Part shown: positions 1-8,614 of the stretch, in pieces
How positions within the stretch are numbered: the first letter of the stretch is position 1
How the letters are laid out: each line of letters begins with the position of its first letter
Assembly: GCA_949297365.1 (NCBI GenBank)
Contig: CASFSL010000044.1
Span: 62,001 to 126,000 of the forward strand
Reading direction: 5' to 3'
Length of the DNA stretch: 64,000 nt
Source: an uncultured Bacteroidales bacterium
GTDB taxonomy: Bacteria; Bacteroidota; Bacteroidia; Bacteroidales; UBA932
Notes under the pieces: model-generated
Seen by the model: only the letters and a program-made list of their open reading frames with translations
What the model was told of the DNA's origin: nothing
The model's database searches: none
Position numbers and translations under genes: made by a program

Positions 1-915
1 CCTTATGACGATAACGCTTATACGGTGATAGAGGTCCTCGCGGAAATTGCCCTTGGCAATCTCCTCCCTGAGATTCTTGTTGGTGGCCGCCACCACTCTT
101 ACATTGACTGTTATATCCTTGTCACCGCCGACCTTGGTGAGCTTGTTCTCCTGCAGCACGCGGAGGACCTTGGCCTGGGCCGCCAACGACATGTCGCCTA
201 TCTCATCCAGGAAAAGAGTGCCGCCGTCAGCCTGCTCGAACTTGCCCTTGTGCTGCTTCTGCGCTCCGGTGAACGCGCCTTTCTCGTGACCGAAAAGCTC
301 ACTCTCGATAAGCTCGCTCGGGATGGCCGCGCAGTTTACCTCGATGAAAGGCATCGACGAGCGGTCGCTCTTCTCGTGCAGCCAACGGGCCACCAACTCC
401 TTGCCCGTACCGTTGGCACCGGTGATTAGCACCCTCGCGTCCGTCGGTGCCACCCTGTCTATCATATTCTTGATACGGACTATGGCGGGCGACTCGCCTA
501 TGATCTCCTGCACTCCTCCCACCTTCTTCTTGAGAGCCTTGGTCTCGCGGACCAGCGTACTCTTGTCCGTGGCATTTTTCAAAGTAATAAGTATCCTGTT
601 CAGGTCCAAAGGTTTCTGAATGAAATCATAAGCCCCTTTCTTTATGCACTCCACCGCAGTATCTATGGAGCCGTGACCGGAAATCATCACTACCGGAGCT
701 TCGTTTCCGCTCTCGGACAGTTTGTCCAGCACCTCCACTCCGTCCATGCCCGGCATCTTGATGTCGCAGAATATCACATCGAAATTGCCGGTTGCAGCGG
801 CCTCAAGTCCCGACGCGCCGTCCTCGGCCAACGATATCTCGTGCCCCTCGAACTCCAGTATCTCCTTAAGTGTATTGCGGATACTCCGCTCGTCATCTAT
901 AATGAGAATCTTCAT
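1..915 (-). CDS. Sigma-54-dependent response regulator, NtrC/AtoC type (3' part missing)
   Basis: Two-component regulator that, once phosphorylated, uses ATP to open sigma-54 promoters. Visible are a receiver domain (residues 1-115) with the acidic pair D7-D8, phospho-acceptor D51 in CDIKMPGMDG and conserved K101 in IQKPLD. An AAA+ domain follows with Walker A GANGTGKE (166-173), the sigma-54 contact loop GAFTGA (213-218) and Walker B GGTLFLDEIGD (231-241). The frame is open for 305 codons to the window edge, so the end of the AAA+ domain and any DNA-binding helix-turn-helix lie outside. It is divergent from dnaX. No histidine kinase gene is in view, so the stimulus is unknown. The family call is secure; the target genes are not known. 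Confidence 0.95.
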   Translation of the reverse strand, partial: MKILIIDDERSIRNTLKEILEFEGHEISLAEDGASGLEAAATGNFDVIFCDIKMPGMDGVEVLDKLSESGNEAPVVMISGHGSIDTAVECIKKGAYDFIQKPLDLNRILITLKNATDKSTLVRETKALKKKVGGVQEIIGESPAIVRIKNMIDRVAPTDARVLITGANGTGKELVARWLHEKSDRSSMPFIEVNCAAIPSELIESELFGHEKGAFTGAQKQHKGKFEQADGGTLFLDEIGDMSLAAQAKVLRVLQENKLTKVGGDKDITVNVRVVAATNKNLREEIAKGNFREDLYHRISVIVIR

Positions 916-941
916 AACAGTCCTATTTAAACATTCAGGAA

Positions 942-949
942 CAAATATA
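942..949 (-). promoter_or_regulatory. Predicted -7 box of the NtrC-type regulator
   Basis: On the minus strand this reads TATATTTG, an exact match to the Bacteroidota -7 consensus TAnnTTTG, 26 bp before the regulator's ATG. No clear TTTG -33 box is visible at the usual distance. Confidence 0.55.
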
Positions 950-993
950 CAATTTTAATGCCCGAATTGTGCGGAAATTCCGGCTCTTCTTCC

Positions 994-1001
994 TATCTTT
1001 G
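994..1001 (+). promoter_or_regulatory. Predicted -7 box of dnaX
   Basis: TATCTTTG matches TAnnTTTG exactly and lies 14 bp before the dnaX ATG, so the 5' leader would be very short. It is divergent from the regulator promoter. No clear -33 box is seen. Confidence 0.5.
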
Positions 1002-1015
1002 TCAGATATTCTAAT

Positions 1016-2815
1016 ATGGAACAGTTTATAGTATCAGCCAGGAAATACAGGCCGGACACTTTCGAGTCGCTCATAGGCCAGGAGAACATCGCCAGGACCC
1101 TGAAGAACTCCATCCTGCGCGGGCAACTGGCCCACGCATACCTCTTCTGCGGCCCGCGCGGTGTAGGAAAGACGACAACAGCCAGAATTTTCGCCAAGTC
1201 CATCAACTGCCTCAATCCCGGGCCGGACATGGAACCGTGCGGCAAATGCGAGTCCTGCCTGTCATTTTCCGAGGGACGCTCATACTGTATCCATGAGCTG
1301 GACGCGGCCTCCAACAACTCCGTGGACGACATCCGCAACCTCACCGACATGGTCCGCATCCCGCCCCAGGTCGGCAAATACAGCGTCTACATCATAGACG
1401 AGGTTCACATGCTGTCCTCCGCCGCGTTCAACGCCTTCCTCAAGACCCTGGAAGAGCCGCCGGCCCACGCGATTTTCATCCTTGCCACCACCGAGAAGCA
1501 CAAGATACTGCCCACAATTCTGTCCAGATGCCAGACATTTGACTTCAACCGCATATCCGTACCGGACATAGTGCGCAACCTGGAGGGCATCGCCTCCAAG
1601 GAAGGCGTCTCGATAGACAGCGCAAGCCTGCACGTCATAGCCGTAAAGGCTGACGGAGCGATGAGGGACGCCCTGACCATATTTGACCAGATAGTGGCAT
1701 TCTGCGGCAAGGACGTGAAGTACGACGATGTAATCCGGGATCTCAACGTACTGGACTACGAATATTATTTCAAGATCATAGACAATTCCCTGGCAGGAGA
1801 CTACATGTCCTCCCTGCTGCTTTTCGACGAGATACTGTCCAAAGGCTTCAATGCCCTGTATTTCGTCTCTGGCCTGAGCTCGCACCTGAGGGATCTGCTC
1901 GTATGCCGCAGCTCAGGCAGCTCTGCCCTGCTCTCACTGCCTCCTACCCTGATTGACAGGTACAGAGAACAGGCCTCGCGCTGCTCCGTGCCGTTTATCT
2001 TCTCGTCCCTGAACATCACCATGGGCTGCGAGGCGGCATACCGCCAGAGCGGCAACCAGCGGCTGCTCATAGAGTTCGCCCTGATGCGGCTGGCCGAGAA
2101 AGCCCTGCCCCAACAGCCCGACGCAGCACCAGTTCCGCCTGTATCCGCACACTCAGCGGCAGAAAAAGCCACCCCGGCACAGACGGCATCCCCGGCCCCT
2201 GCACCGGCTGTCACTCAGACAGAGCCGGCACCGTCATCACCGAACGGACCTTCCGTAACCGCCAGGACCACTGTGGAGGATTCAGCACAGACACCTCCGC
2301 AGCAGCCCCGCGCTGCCGGGACAGCCTCCGGGATAAAAGTTCCTGGTCTGAGCCTGAAGGACATGATGAGCCGGGCCAGGGAGAACGAGACCTCCGGGAA
2401 AGACAGCGCGGAGATCCTCAGCGATGAGCCGCTGACATTCGAAGGCATAATGAACGCCTGGCAGAGTCTGGCCGAATCCTGGAAGGCGGCCGGCAGGGGC
2501 AGCATGTACACAGCCATGACGCTGCACAGTCCGGGCATAGATATTGACAGCGGCACATTGACCTTTTATGTCAGCAATGCCGCACAGCAGGACTTCATCA
2601 GGGAGAAAAACCTCTCCAAGATGGAAGCCACCATGCGGAGAACATTAAGGAACAGAACAGTGAAAATAGATGTCCAGATCTACGAGTCCGGGGACAGCGG
2701 ATCTTCCAAGAAGGCCTCTGCGCCCTACATGCCTACGGACAAGGCCAAGTTTCTGGTAAGCAAGAAGCCGGAGCTGGGAGAGCTCGTAAAGGACCTGGAC
2801 CTGGATGTCAAATAA
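1016..2815 (+). CDS. dnaX: DNA polymerase III subunit gamma/tau
   Basis: Clamp-loader ATPase of the replicative polymerase. The AAA+ part begins almost at the N-terminus: Walker A GPRGVGKTT (about 46-54), a zinc-binding group of four cysteines within CLNPGPDMEPCGKCESC, Walker B DEVHML and the sensor/arginine-finger segment SRCQTF. Residues about 365-450 are a Pro/Ala-rich linker, followed by a C-terminal domain (about 470-599) of the tau type. At 599 aa it has the length of a full tau protein; I see no obvious slippery heptamer with a downstream stop that would make a short gamma form. lptB follows after 8 bp and is probably co-transcribed. Confidence 0.95.
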   Translation: MEQFIVSARKYRPDTFESLIGQENIARTLKNSILRGQLAHAYLFCGPRGVGKTTTARIFAKSINCLNPGPDMEPCGKCESCLSFSEGRSYCIHELDAASNNSVDDIRNLTDMVRIPPQVGKYSVYIIDEVHMLSSAAFNAFLKTLEEPPAHAIFILATTEKHKILPTILSRCQTFDFNRISVPDIVRNLEGIASKEGVSIDSASLHVIAVKADGAMRDALTIFDQIVAFCGKDVKYDDVIRDLNVLDYEYYFKIIDNSLAGDYMSSLLLFDEILSKGFNALYFVSGLSSHLRDLLVCRSSGSSALLSLPPTLIDRYREQASRCSVPFIFSSLNITMGCEAAYRQSGNQRLLIEFALMRLAEKALPQQPDAAPVPPVSAHSAAEKATPAQTASPAPAPAVTQTEPAPSSPNGPSVTARTTVEDSAQTPPQQPRAAGTASGIKVPGLSLKDMMSRARENETSGKDSAEILSDEPLTFEGIMNAWQSLAESWKAAGRGSMYTAMTLHSPGIDIDSGTLTFYVSNAAQQDFIREKNLSKMEATMRRTLRNRTVKIDVQIYESGDSGSSKKASAPYMPTDKAKFLVSKKPELGELVKDLDLDVK

Positions 2816-2823
2816 CAAGTATT

Positions 2824-3573
2824 ATGAAACTTTACAGCGATAACCTTATCAAGAAATACGGAGCCAGAACTGTTGTGAAAGGCGTATCCATCAACGTGGA
2901 GCAGGGCGAGATAGTCGGACTGCTCGGACCCAACGGCGCCGGCAAGACCACCAGCTTCTACATGATTACAGGACTCATCAAGCCCAACGCCGGACGCATA
3001 TTCCTCAACGACGAGGAGATAACTGACCTGCCCATGTACCGCAGGGCGCAGAAGGGCCTGGGCTACCTGGCACAGGAGGCCTCTGTCTTCCGAAAGATGT
3101 CGGTGGAGAACAACATCATGTCGGTGATGGAGTTCTCGCATTTCTCCAAAAAGGAGCGCAGGGACAGGCTTGAGTCGCTTATCGACGAGTTCGGTCTGGC
3201 GAAAGTCCGCAAGAGCTACGGTATCCAGCTCTCGGGAGGCGAGCGGCGCCGCTGCGAGATAGCACGCGCCCTGGCCATCGACCCCAAGTTCATCCTGCTG
3301 GACGAGCCGTTCGCCGGAGTTGACCCCATCGCCGTAGAGGACATCCAGCACATCATCGCCAAGCTCAAGACCAAGAATATCGGAATCATCATCACCGACC
3401 ACAACGTCCACGAGACCCTGGCCATCACTGACAGGGCCTACCTCCTGTACGAGGGCAGCATCCTGGAGAGCGGTACTGCCGAGGAACTGGCGGGCAATCC
3501 CGAAGTCCGCAAGAAATACCTCGGCCAGAACTTCGAGCTCCGCAAGGCCGTCCTCCGTCCCCGCGACAATTAA
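2824..3573 (+). CDS. lptB: LPS export ABC transporter ATP-binding protein LptB
   Basis: Cytoplasmic ATPase of the LptBFG complex that extracts lipopolysaccharide from the inner membrane. All ABC motifs are present: Walker A GPNGAGKTT (about 35-43), signature LSGGERRR, Walker B ILLDEPFAGVDP and the switch histidine in ITDHNVHE. Its 249 aa and the strong N-terminal start MKLYSDNLIKKYG fit the family. It is the second gene of the dnaX-lptB unit. Its stop codon abuts the stop codon of the opposing ispH with no base between. lptF, lptG and lptC are not in this window. Confidence 0.92.
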   Translation: MKLYSDNLIKKYGARTVVKGVSINVEQGEIVGLLGPNGAGKTTSFYMITGLIKPNAGRIFLNDEEITDLPMYRRAQKGLGYLAQEASVFRKMSVENNIMSVMEFSHFSKKERRDRLESLIDEFGLAKVRKSYGIQLSGGERRRCEIARALAIDPKFILLDEPFAGVDPIAVEDIQHIIAKLKTKNIGIIITDHNVHETLAITDRAYLLYEGSILESGTAEELAGNPEVRKKYLGQNFELRKAVLRPRDN

Positions 3574-4440
3574 TTAAAGGAGGGAAATAGTCTCTGCGGC
3601 TTTCTCGAGCTGCCAGCGGGTGGTGGAAGTGGCGCCGCAGATACCCACGATGTCATCCGGGCGGAAGATGCCGGCAGGGATTTCCTCCGCACTCTCAACT
3701 TTATAGGAGCGCGGATTGACCGAGCGGCAGAGTTCAAAGAGCACCTTGCCGTTGGAACTTTCATGACCGCACACGAAGATAATCACCGAGCAGGAGGCCG
3801 CGAACTCGCGCAGGGCCTTGTGACGGGATGAGACATTGCGGCAGATGGTATCGAATACCTCCAGGCTGGAAGCAGCCTTCCGCAGGCGGGAGGCGACTGC
3901 GGCGAACTCATCAGGGTCCTTTGTGGTCTGGGAGAAAAGAGCCAGAGGATGGGACGGGTCAATAACTCCCGCCGACAACTTGTCCTTCAGGTCTGCGATA
4001 CTCTCGACCACGACGGCCTGTCCGTCTGTCTGGCCTACCAGACCGTTGACCTCGGCGTGCCCGCGCTTGCCGAAGATTATCACCTGACCTCCAAGGACTG
4101 AGAGCTCAGAATACTTTGCCGCAATCTTCCTCTGCAATGCAAGCACGACCGGACATGTGCAGTCGATAAGGCTCACACCGGACTGCTCGGCGAGCCTGTA
4201 AGTGGACGGAGGCTCCCCGTGGGCCCTTATCAGTACCGTAGAGCCCTTGAGAGAGTCCAGATCCTGATAGCCTATGGTCTTCAGGCCCAGACCGGCCAGA
4301 CGCCGTATCTCGGCATCGTTGTGTACTATGGCGCCGAGCGAATAAAGCGTATCATGCTCCTGTAGATAACGCTCGGCGGCGGATATGGCGCGGCCTACAC
4401 CGTTACAGCAGCCAGACGCACTGTCAATCAATACCCGCAT
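3574..4440 (-). CDS. ispH: 4-hydroxy-3-methylbut-2-enyl diphosphate reductase (LytB)
   Basis: Last enzyme of the non-mevalonate (MEP) isoprenoid pathway: it reduces HMBPP to IPP and DMAPP with an iron-sulfur cluster. The three cluster cysteines are recognisable in ASGCCNGVG (residues 11-12), LIDCTCPVV (about 95) and DTICRNVSSRH (about 197). The conserved LIRAHGEPP and ATSTTRWQLE segments are present. The length of 288 aa is normal. Its start lies inside the end of cmk (13-bp overlap), so cmk-ispH is one transcription unit. In some bacteria the two activities are neighbours with rpsA; here rpsA is not in view. Confidence 0.94.
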   Translation of the reverse strand: MRVLIDSASGCCNGVGRAISAAERYLQEHDTLYSLGAIVHNDAEIRRLAGLGLKTIGYQDLDSLKGSTVLIRAHGEPPSTYRLAEQSGVSLIDCTCPVVLALQRKIAAKYSELSVLGGQVIIFGKRGHAEVNGLVGQTDGQAVVVESIADLKDKLSAGVIDPSHPLALFSQTTKDPDEFAAVASRLRKAASSLEVFDTICRNVSSRHKALREFAASCSVIIFVCGHESSNGKVLFELCRSVNPRSYKVESAEEIPAGIFRPDDIVGICGATSTTRWQLEKAAETISLL

Positions 4441-5138
4441 AGATGCCTCTGCTTCAATAAGTCCTTAAACCACTGTATCTGATCCTCAATGGACATGTCG
4501 CTGTTGTCCAGCAGCACCGCATCCCCGGCCATGCGCAGAGGGGCCGTCTCACGGTGGGTATCGATATAGTCCCGCTCGCTCAGATTGCCCAGGATATCCT
4601 CATAGGAGACACTGTGCCCCCGCACGCTCATCTCCTCGTAGCGGCGGCGCGCCCTTACCTCGGGTCTGGCAGTCATGAATATCTTGAGCTCCGCATCCGG
4701 AAATACAGCCGTGCCGATGTCCCTGCCGTCCATCACCACTCCCTTGCCGGCTCCTATCTCCCTGAGCCTCCTGTCCACATACTCACGGACAAACGGAAGC
4801 GCCGCCACATGACTGACTATCCTTGATATTTCCAGAGTGCGTATCTCCTTCTCCACATTCTCCCCGTCCAGCCAAGTCTCGCTCCTGCCTCCGGGCCCTG
4901 ATGTCCGGAATGAAATATCCACCGGGCTACCGTCCACAAGCAGCCTCCTGAGCGCGGTCTCGTCCACGACATTGTCTCCGGACACGCAGCCACCGCGCAT
5001 GGCAAAAAGCGCCACGGCCCTGTACATGGCCCCGGTATCTATATACACATAACCCAGTTCCCTGGCAATGGCTTTGGCAAACGTACTCTTACCCGTGGAT
5101 GAGTATCCGTCTATGGCGATAATGATGCGTGAAGTCAT
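4428..5138 (-). CDS. cmk: Cytidylate kinase
   Basis: Phosphorylates CMP and dCMP with ATP in pyrimidine salvage. It shows the P-loop GYSSTGKST near the N-terminus, the tyrosine motif YIDTGAMYRA and the long GRDIGTAVFPDAELKIFMTA segment that is diagnostic for CMP kinases. The length of 236 aa is typical of the long (E. coli-like) form. It is the first gene of the cmk-ispH unit, with a well-formed promoter directly upstream. Confidence 0.94.
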   Translation of the reverse strand: MTSRIIIAIDGYSSTGKSTFAKAIARELGYVYIDTGAMYRAVALFAMRGGCVSGDNVVDETALRRLLVDGSPVDISFRTSGPGGRSETWLDGENVEKEIRTLEISRIVSHVAALPFVREYVDRRLREIGAGKGVVMDGRDIGTAVFPDAELKIFMTARPEVRARRRYEEMSVRGHSVSYEDILGNLSERDYIDTHRETAPLRMAGDAVLLDNSDMSIEDQIQWFKDLLKQRHLCGY

Positions 5139-5142
5139 ACTA

Positions 5143-5176
5143 CAAAAATAAATTATTTATCTAAATTTGCAGCAAA
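5143..5176 (-). promoter_or_regulatory. Predicted promoter of cmk-ispH
   Basis: On the minus strand a TTTG -33 box (rightmost four bases of the span) and the -7 box TATTTTTG (leftmost eight) are separated by 22 bp, within the Bacteroidota range. The -7 box lies 4 bp before the cmk ATG, so the message would be nearly leaderless. Confidence 0.5.
5162..5169 (+). promoter_or_regulatory. Predicted -7 box of the exported protein gene at 5193
   Basis: TAAATTTG followed by CAG matches the -7 consensus TAnnTTTG and sits 23 bp before the ATG. It lies between the two boxes of the divergent cmk promoter, so the two promoters overlap face to face. No -33 box is evident. Confidence 0.5.
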
Positions 5177-5192
5177 TTAATTATTCTGGAAA

Positions 5193-6104
5193 ATGAAAAA
5201 AATACTGACAGTACTGTTCACAGTCATGACGGCGGTCGTGGCCTCAGCCCAGGGCTCTCCCGGCATGGATATGGAAATCAAGCAGTTCCAAGATAAAAAA
5301 GTAGACTCGGGTAGGGAATATTACGGAGACATCCCCGCCCGTATCACCAAAGTTGTCGTATCGGGAGACAACTCCATGACTGACCTGCTGTTCAGGAACT
5401 CCGTGGAGGAGAACTGGAACATCTCACCTTACGAGTTCTGCGATCCCGAGGAGTTTGACCGGATCAAGACCGACACCAACTATTATTTTCTGGTGCGCCT
5501 GGACAAGATGCACCGCAAGGCCGACTCCCCGGCCATGGAATTCGTATGCTTCCTGAAAGGCAATGAGAAAGCCGGCGACAACCTCTCACAGATGCCGGAG
5601 CTCATAGCCCTGCCTCTGTTCCCCGACAACGATGACAACGACCGGATATTCACATATCTTCCGGCCTACATGAACATCATTCAGACGTATATCCAGAAAA
5701 TAGTGGACGGCAAGGTCTACCCCTCCAAACGCGGAGAGATACATCTGGGAACCATGAGCAAGTCCAGGAACAGCTCCATCCTCTTCAACTCCGAGGACAT
5801 GGCCTACCATGCTCCCATGCAGAAATTCGAGCAGATGTTCAGAGGCAGGGCCAGCACCGTGCCTCAGGAGGAAATTGACCTGGCTATGAAAGAGGCGGCT
5901 CCGAGGACTCTTGTATCGCTGGTAGTTGCCCCCGGGGCCGACAGCAATGGCTCGTGGTGCTACAAGATGCTCATCAGCGCGGATACCTACGAGCTGTACT
6001 ACTTCAAGAAACACAAGATATCCCCCAAGAAGGGTCCCGGCTTCCTGAAATCCGACCTCAAGCGCATATCCAGGCTGGTGACTCCGCACTATACAATCCG
6101 GTAA
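5193..6104 (+). CDS. Exported protein of unknown function
   Basis: I do not recognise a family. The first 19 residues (MKKILTVLFTVMTAVVASAQ) are a clear signal peptide ending in the ASAQ pattern common in this phylum, so the protein is periplasmic or surface-exposed. The remaining 284 aa have no membrane segment, no lipobox and no cysteine pairs that suggest metal binding. The C-terminal part from about residue 235 looks like an alternating beta-rich domain. The M16 peptidase gene starts 6 bp downstream, so the two are probably co-transcribed. Confidence 0.75.
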   Translation: MKKILTVLFTVMTAVVASAQGSPGMDMEIKQFQDKKVDSGREYYGDIPARITKVVVSGDNSMTDLLFRNSVEENWNISPYEFCDPEEFDRIKTDTNYYFLVRLDKMHRKADSPAMEFVCFLKGNEKAGDNLSQMPELIALPLFPDNDDNDRIFTYLPAYMNIIQTYIQKIVDGKVYPSKRGEIHLGTMSKSRNSSILFNSEDMAYHAPMQKFEQMFRGRASTVPQEEIDLAMKEAAPRTLVSLVVAPGADSNGSWCYKMLISADTYELYYFKKHKISPKKGPGFLKSDLKRISRLVTPHYTIR

Positions 6105-6110
6105 TCCGAC

Positions 6111-7328
6111 ATGAAATTTGCCTTCAAACGCAGCCTTTCCCCCGTCGCATACTGCGCCCTGCACGTAAAGACAGGCACCCGATATGAAGAGAAGAACCAG
6201 GGAGGACTGGCTCATTTCACGGAGCACCTCCTCTTCAAGGGCACAGAGACCAAGAGCGCAGGTACGGTCAACTCCTTCATCGAGCGTCTCGGGGGCGAGC
6301 TGAACGCATACACCACCAAGGAGGAGACGGTAATCCACGCCACAGTCCTGAAAGAAGACCTGCGCAAGGCCGTGGGCCTGCTGATGGACATAGCCTTCCG
6401 CTGTACCTTCCCCGACAGGGAGATCGAGAAGGAAAGAGGGGTCGTACTGGAAGAAATCAACACCTATAAGGACTCTCCCGCCGAGCAGATATACGATGAC
6501 TTCGAGGAATACCTGTTCGAGGGTACTCCTCTGTCCATGCCGGTGCTGGGCAAGGCCAGATACCTCAAGAAGATAGACCGGGACACCGTCTGCGCTTACT
6601 ACCGGAAGATGTTCCGCCCTGAGAATATGTATTTCACAATAGTGGCCGACATAGAGGAGAGCAGGGCCAGTGACATGGTCTCAAAGGCCCTGAAGACATA
6701 CTGCACTTCCGCGTCAAACGGACTGGAAGACGGAGAGGGCGAGGCCATTGCAGGCTCCGGACAGCTCGTAGTCAATCCCCCGTTTACAAGATCCGTCTCA
6801 CGTCACAGCCACCAGGCCCACTGCGTTATGGGTGCAAGAGCATGCCCGGCATACGACAGCCGCAGGATTCCGCTCAGCCTGCTGGTCAACATACTGGGCG
6901 GACCTATGGCCAATTCCAGACTCAACCTGATTCTCCGGGAGAAATACGGCCTTGTCTACAGCGTGGACGCCTCCTATGGACTGTACACCGATGCCGGAGC
7001 TGCCACCATATATTTCGGCTGTGAGAAAGCCAATGTACAGAGATGCCTGACACTCATCGAAAGAGAATTACGTTCCCTGAGGGAAGAACTGCTGTCTCCC
7101 AGAGCCCTCAACAGCGCAAAGAAACAGCTGCTGGGCCAGATGGCCATAGCTGCCGACAACGGTGAGGCGCAGGTACTGTCGATGGGCAAGAGCCTGATGA
7201 CCTACGGAAGGGTGATAAGCAACCGGGAGACAGCCGAGCTCATCAGCGGCATCACGGCGGAGGAGATAAGGGATACCGCCGCCGAAGTGTTCAATCCCGA
7301 GAATATGTCCAGACTGCTTTATATCTGA
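6111..7328 (+). CDS. M16 family zinc peptidase (processing-peptidase-like)
   Basis: Single-module M16 peptidase. The inverted zinc motif HxxEH is present as H35-F-T-E38-H39, with the downstream glutamate ligand in VLEEINTYKD (about residue 115). Length of about 405 aa is that of the one-half M16B type, which works as a homodimer or with an inactive partner. No signal peptide is seen, so it may be cytoplasmic. It lies between an exported unknown and a methyltransferase gene with short gaps (6 and 10 bp). The substrate cannot be inferred. Confidence 0.88.
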   Translation: MKFAFKRSLSPVAYCALHVKTGTRYEEKNQGGLAHFTEHLLFKGTETKSAGTVNSFIERLGGELNAYTTKEETVIHATVLKEDLRKAVGLLMDIAFRCTFPDREIEKERGVVLEEINTYKDSPAEQIYDDFEEYLFEGTPLSMPVLGKARYLKKIDRDTVCAYYRKMFRPENMYFTIVADIEESRASDMVSKALKTYCTSASNGLEDGEGEAIAGSGQLVVNPPFTRSVSRHSHQAHCVMGARACPAYDSRRIPLSLLVNILGGPMANSRLNLILREKYGLVYSVDASYGLYTDAGAATIYFGCEKANVQRCLTLIERELRSLREELLSPRALNSAKKQLLGQMAIAADNGEAQVLSMGKSLMTYGRVISNRETAELISGITAEEIRDTAAEVFNPENMSRLLYI

Positions 7329-7338
7329 AAACCGCCAT

Positions 7339-7944
7339 ATGAATCCCGCCAGACTGAAAGAGGCCCTGTCCTTCATAGAAAGAGAGACCCACCTGAGGAC
7401 CAAATCCTACCGGATGCTCTCCGACGGAGTGCAGGGCGAGTTCCTTCAGGCTTTCTCTCTTATGGTACGGCCGGAAGCCGTACTTGAGATCGGCACGTTC
7501 ACCGGGTACGCCACGCTGTGCCTGTACAGAGGCCTGAGAGAGAACGGCGTGCTGGACACCATAGAGATTGACGACGAGCTGACAGACATCTACACAAGGG
7601 CATTCAGTATCGCCGGAGCAGACAGGATATATCCCCATCTCCAGGACGCGGCGGTACTTATCCCGAAACTGGACAGACTGTACGACATCGTGTACATAGA
7701 CGCGGACAAAAGGCTGTACCCGGTCTACTACGACATGGTCTTCGACAAAGTGCGGTCGGGAGGATATATTCTGGCCGACAACGTACTGTGGAGCGGAAAG
7801 ACCGCCCCTGACGCTCATTCAGGAGACAGACAGACGACGGCCATCATGGAATTCAATAAAAAAACAGCCTCTGACCCGAGGGTCGAAAGGCTGGTTCTTC
7901 CAATCAGGGATGGTTTAGCCCTGATACACAAAAAAATCGGATAG
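7339..7944 (+). CDS. SAM-dependent O-methyltransferase (caffeoyl-CoA OMT-like)
   Basis: Class I methyltransferase of the O-methyltransferase family 3. Motif I VLEIGTFTGYAT (about 48-59) binds SAM. The metal and substrate site is suggested by VYIDADK and the following ADNVLW segment. Length of 201 aa is usual for the bacterial members. It is the third gene of the run starting at 5193. The natural substrate of bacterial members is mostly unknown, so no pathway is assigned. Confidence 0.9.
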   Translation: MNPARLKEALSFIERETHLRTKSYRMLSDGVQGEFLQAFSLMVRPEAVLEIGTFTGYATLCLYRGLRENGVLDTIEIDDELTDIYTRAFSIAGADRIYPHLQDAAVLIPKLDRLYDIVYIDADKRLYPVYYDMVFDKVRSGGYILADNVLWSGKTAPDAHSGDRQTTAIMEFNKKTASDPRVERLVLPIRDGLALIHKKIG

Positions 7945-7978
7945 TTTTTTCTCAGGTCAGTTTTAGTACACTGTCATC

Positions 7979-8548
7979 TTACTCCTTTACACGCTCACCA
8001 TAGCTTCTGTCAACAGTGTTGACGCGGATCTTGTCGCCCTGATTGATGAACAGAGGCACCATGATCTCCGCACCGGTTTCAAGAGTAGCCGCCTTGAGGG
8101 CATTGCTGGAAGCAGTGTCGCCTTTTACGGCAGGCTCGGTATATGTGACCTCAAGCTCCACGTAAGTGGGAAGCTCGCAAGTAAGACATTTCTCCTCATC
8201 GGCCAGGAACATCATCTCGACATACTGTCCCTCTTTCATAAGGTCGGCGTTCTCCACCATCTCCTCGGGAATGCTGACCTGCTCGTAGGTCTCGGTATGC
8301 ATGAAGTTGTAGCCCATATCGTCTTTATACAGATAGGTGTAGGGTCTGCGCTCCACACTGATCGGGTCAATCTTCTCTCCGGCGGTGAAGGTCCTGTCAA
8401 GGATCTTACCGTTCTCCAGGTTGCGTAATTTTGTCTTCACGAAAGCCGGACCCTTACCGGGTTTCACATGCTGAAACCATATAATCGATACGGGTTTCCC
8501 CTCATAGTTGAAATAAAGTCCGTTCTTGAAATCTGCAGTTGTTGCCAT
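7979..8548 (-). CDS. efp: Elongation factor P
   Basis: Relieves ribosome stalling at polyproline. The three OB/KOW-like domains fit the 189 aa length. The tip of domain I is KPGKGPAF, with lysine K32 at the place that is beta-lysylated in E. coli (PGKGQA). The C-terminal signature IRVNTVDRSYGERV is intact. No EpmA, EpmB or other modifying enzyme gene lies in this window. It stands alone, with its own promoter box upstream. Confidence 0.95.
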   Translation of the reverse strand: MATTADFKNGLYFNYEGKPVSIIWFQHVKPGKGPAFVKTKLRNLENGKILDRTFTAGEKIDPISVERRPYTYLYKDDMGYNFMHTETYEQVSIPEEMVENADLMKEGQYVEMMFLADEEKCLTCELPTYVELEVTYTEPAVKGDTASSNALKAATLETGAEIMVPLFINQGDKIRVNTVDRSYGERVKE

Positions 8549-8581
8549 AAATTCTATAAACTTCTCTTATATATTGTTTCG

Positions 8582-8589
8582 CAAATATA
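8582..8589 (-). promoter_or_regulatory. Predicted -7 box of efp
   Basis: On the minus strand TATATTTG, an exact TAnnTTTG match, followed by GCG, 33 bp before the efp ATG. No -33 box is obvious. Confidence 0.5.
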
Positions 8590-8614
8590 ATAATTTTTTA
8601 ATTCTGTTCCGATT

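Noticed and set aside
1016-2815. Programmed frameshift in dnaX making a short gamma subunit
   Set aside because: No slippery A/T heptamer followed by a nearby out-of-frame stop and stem was found in the relevant part of the gene.
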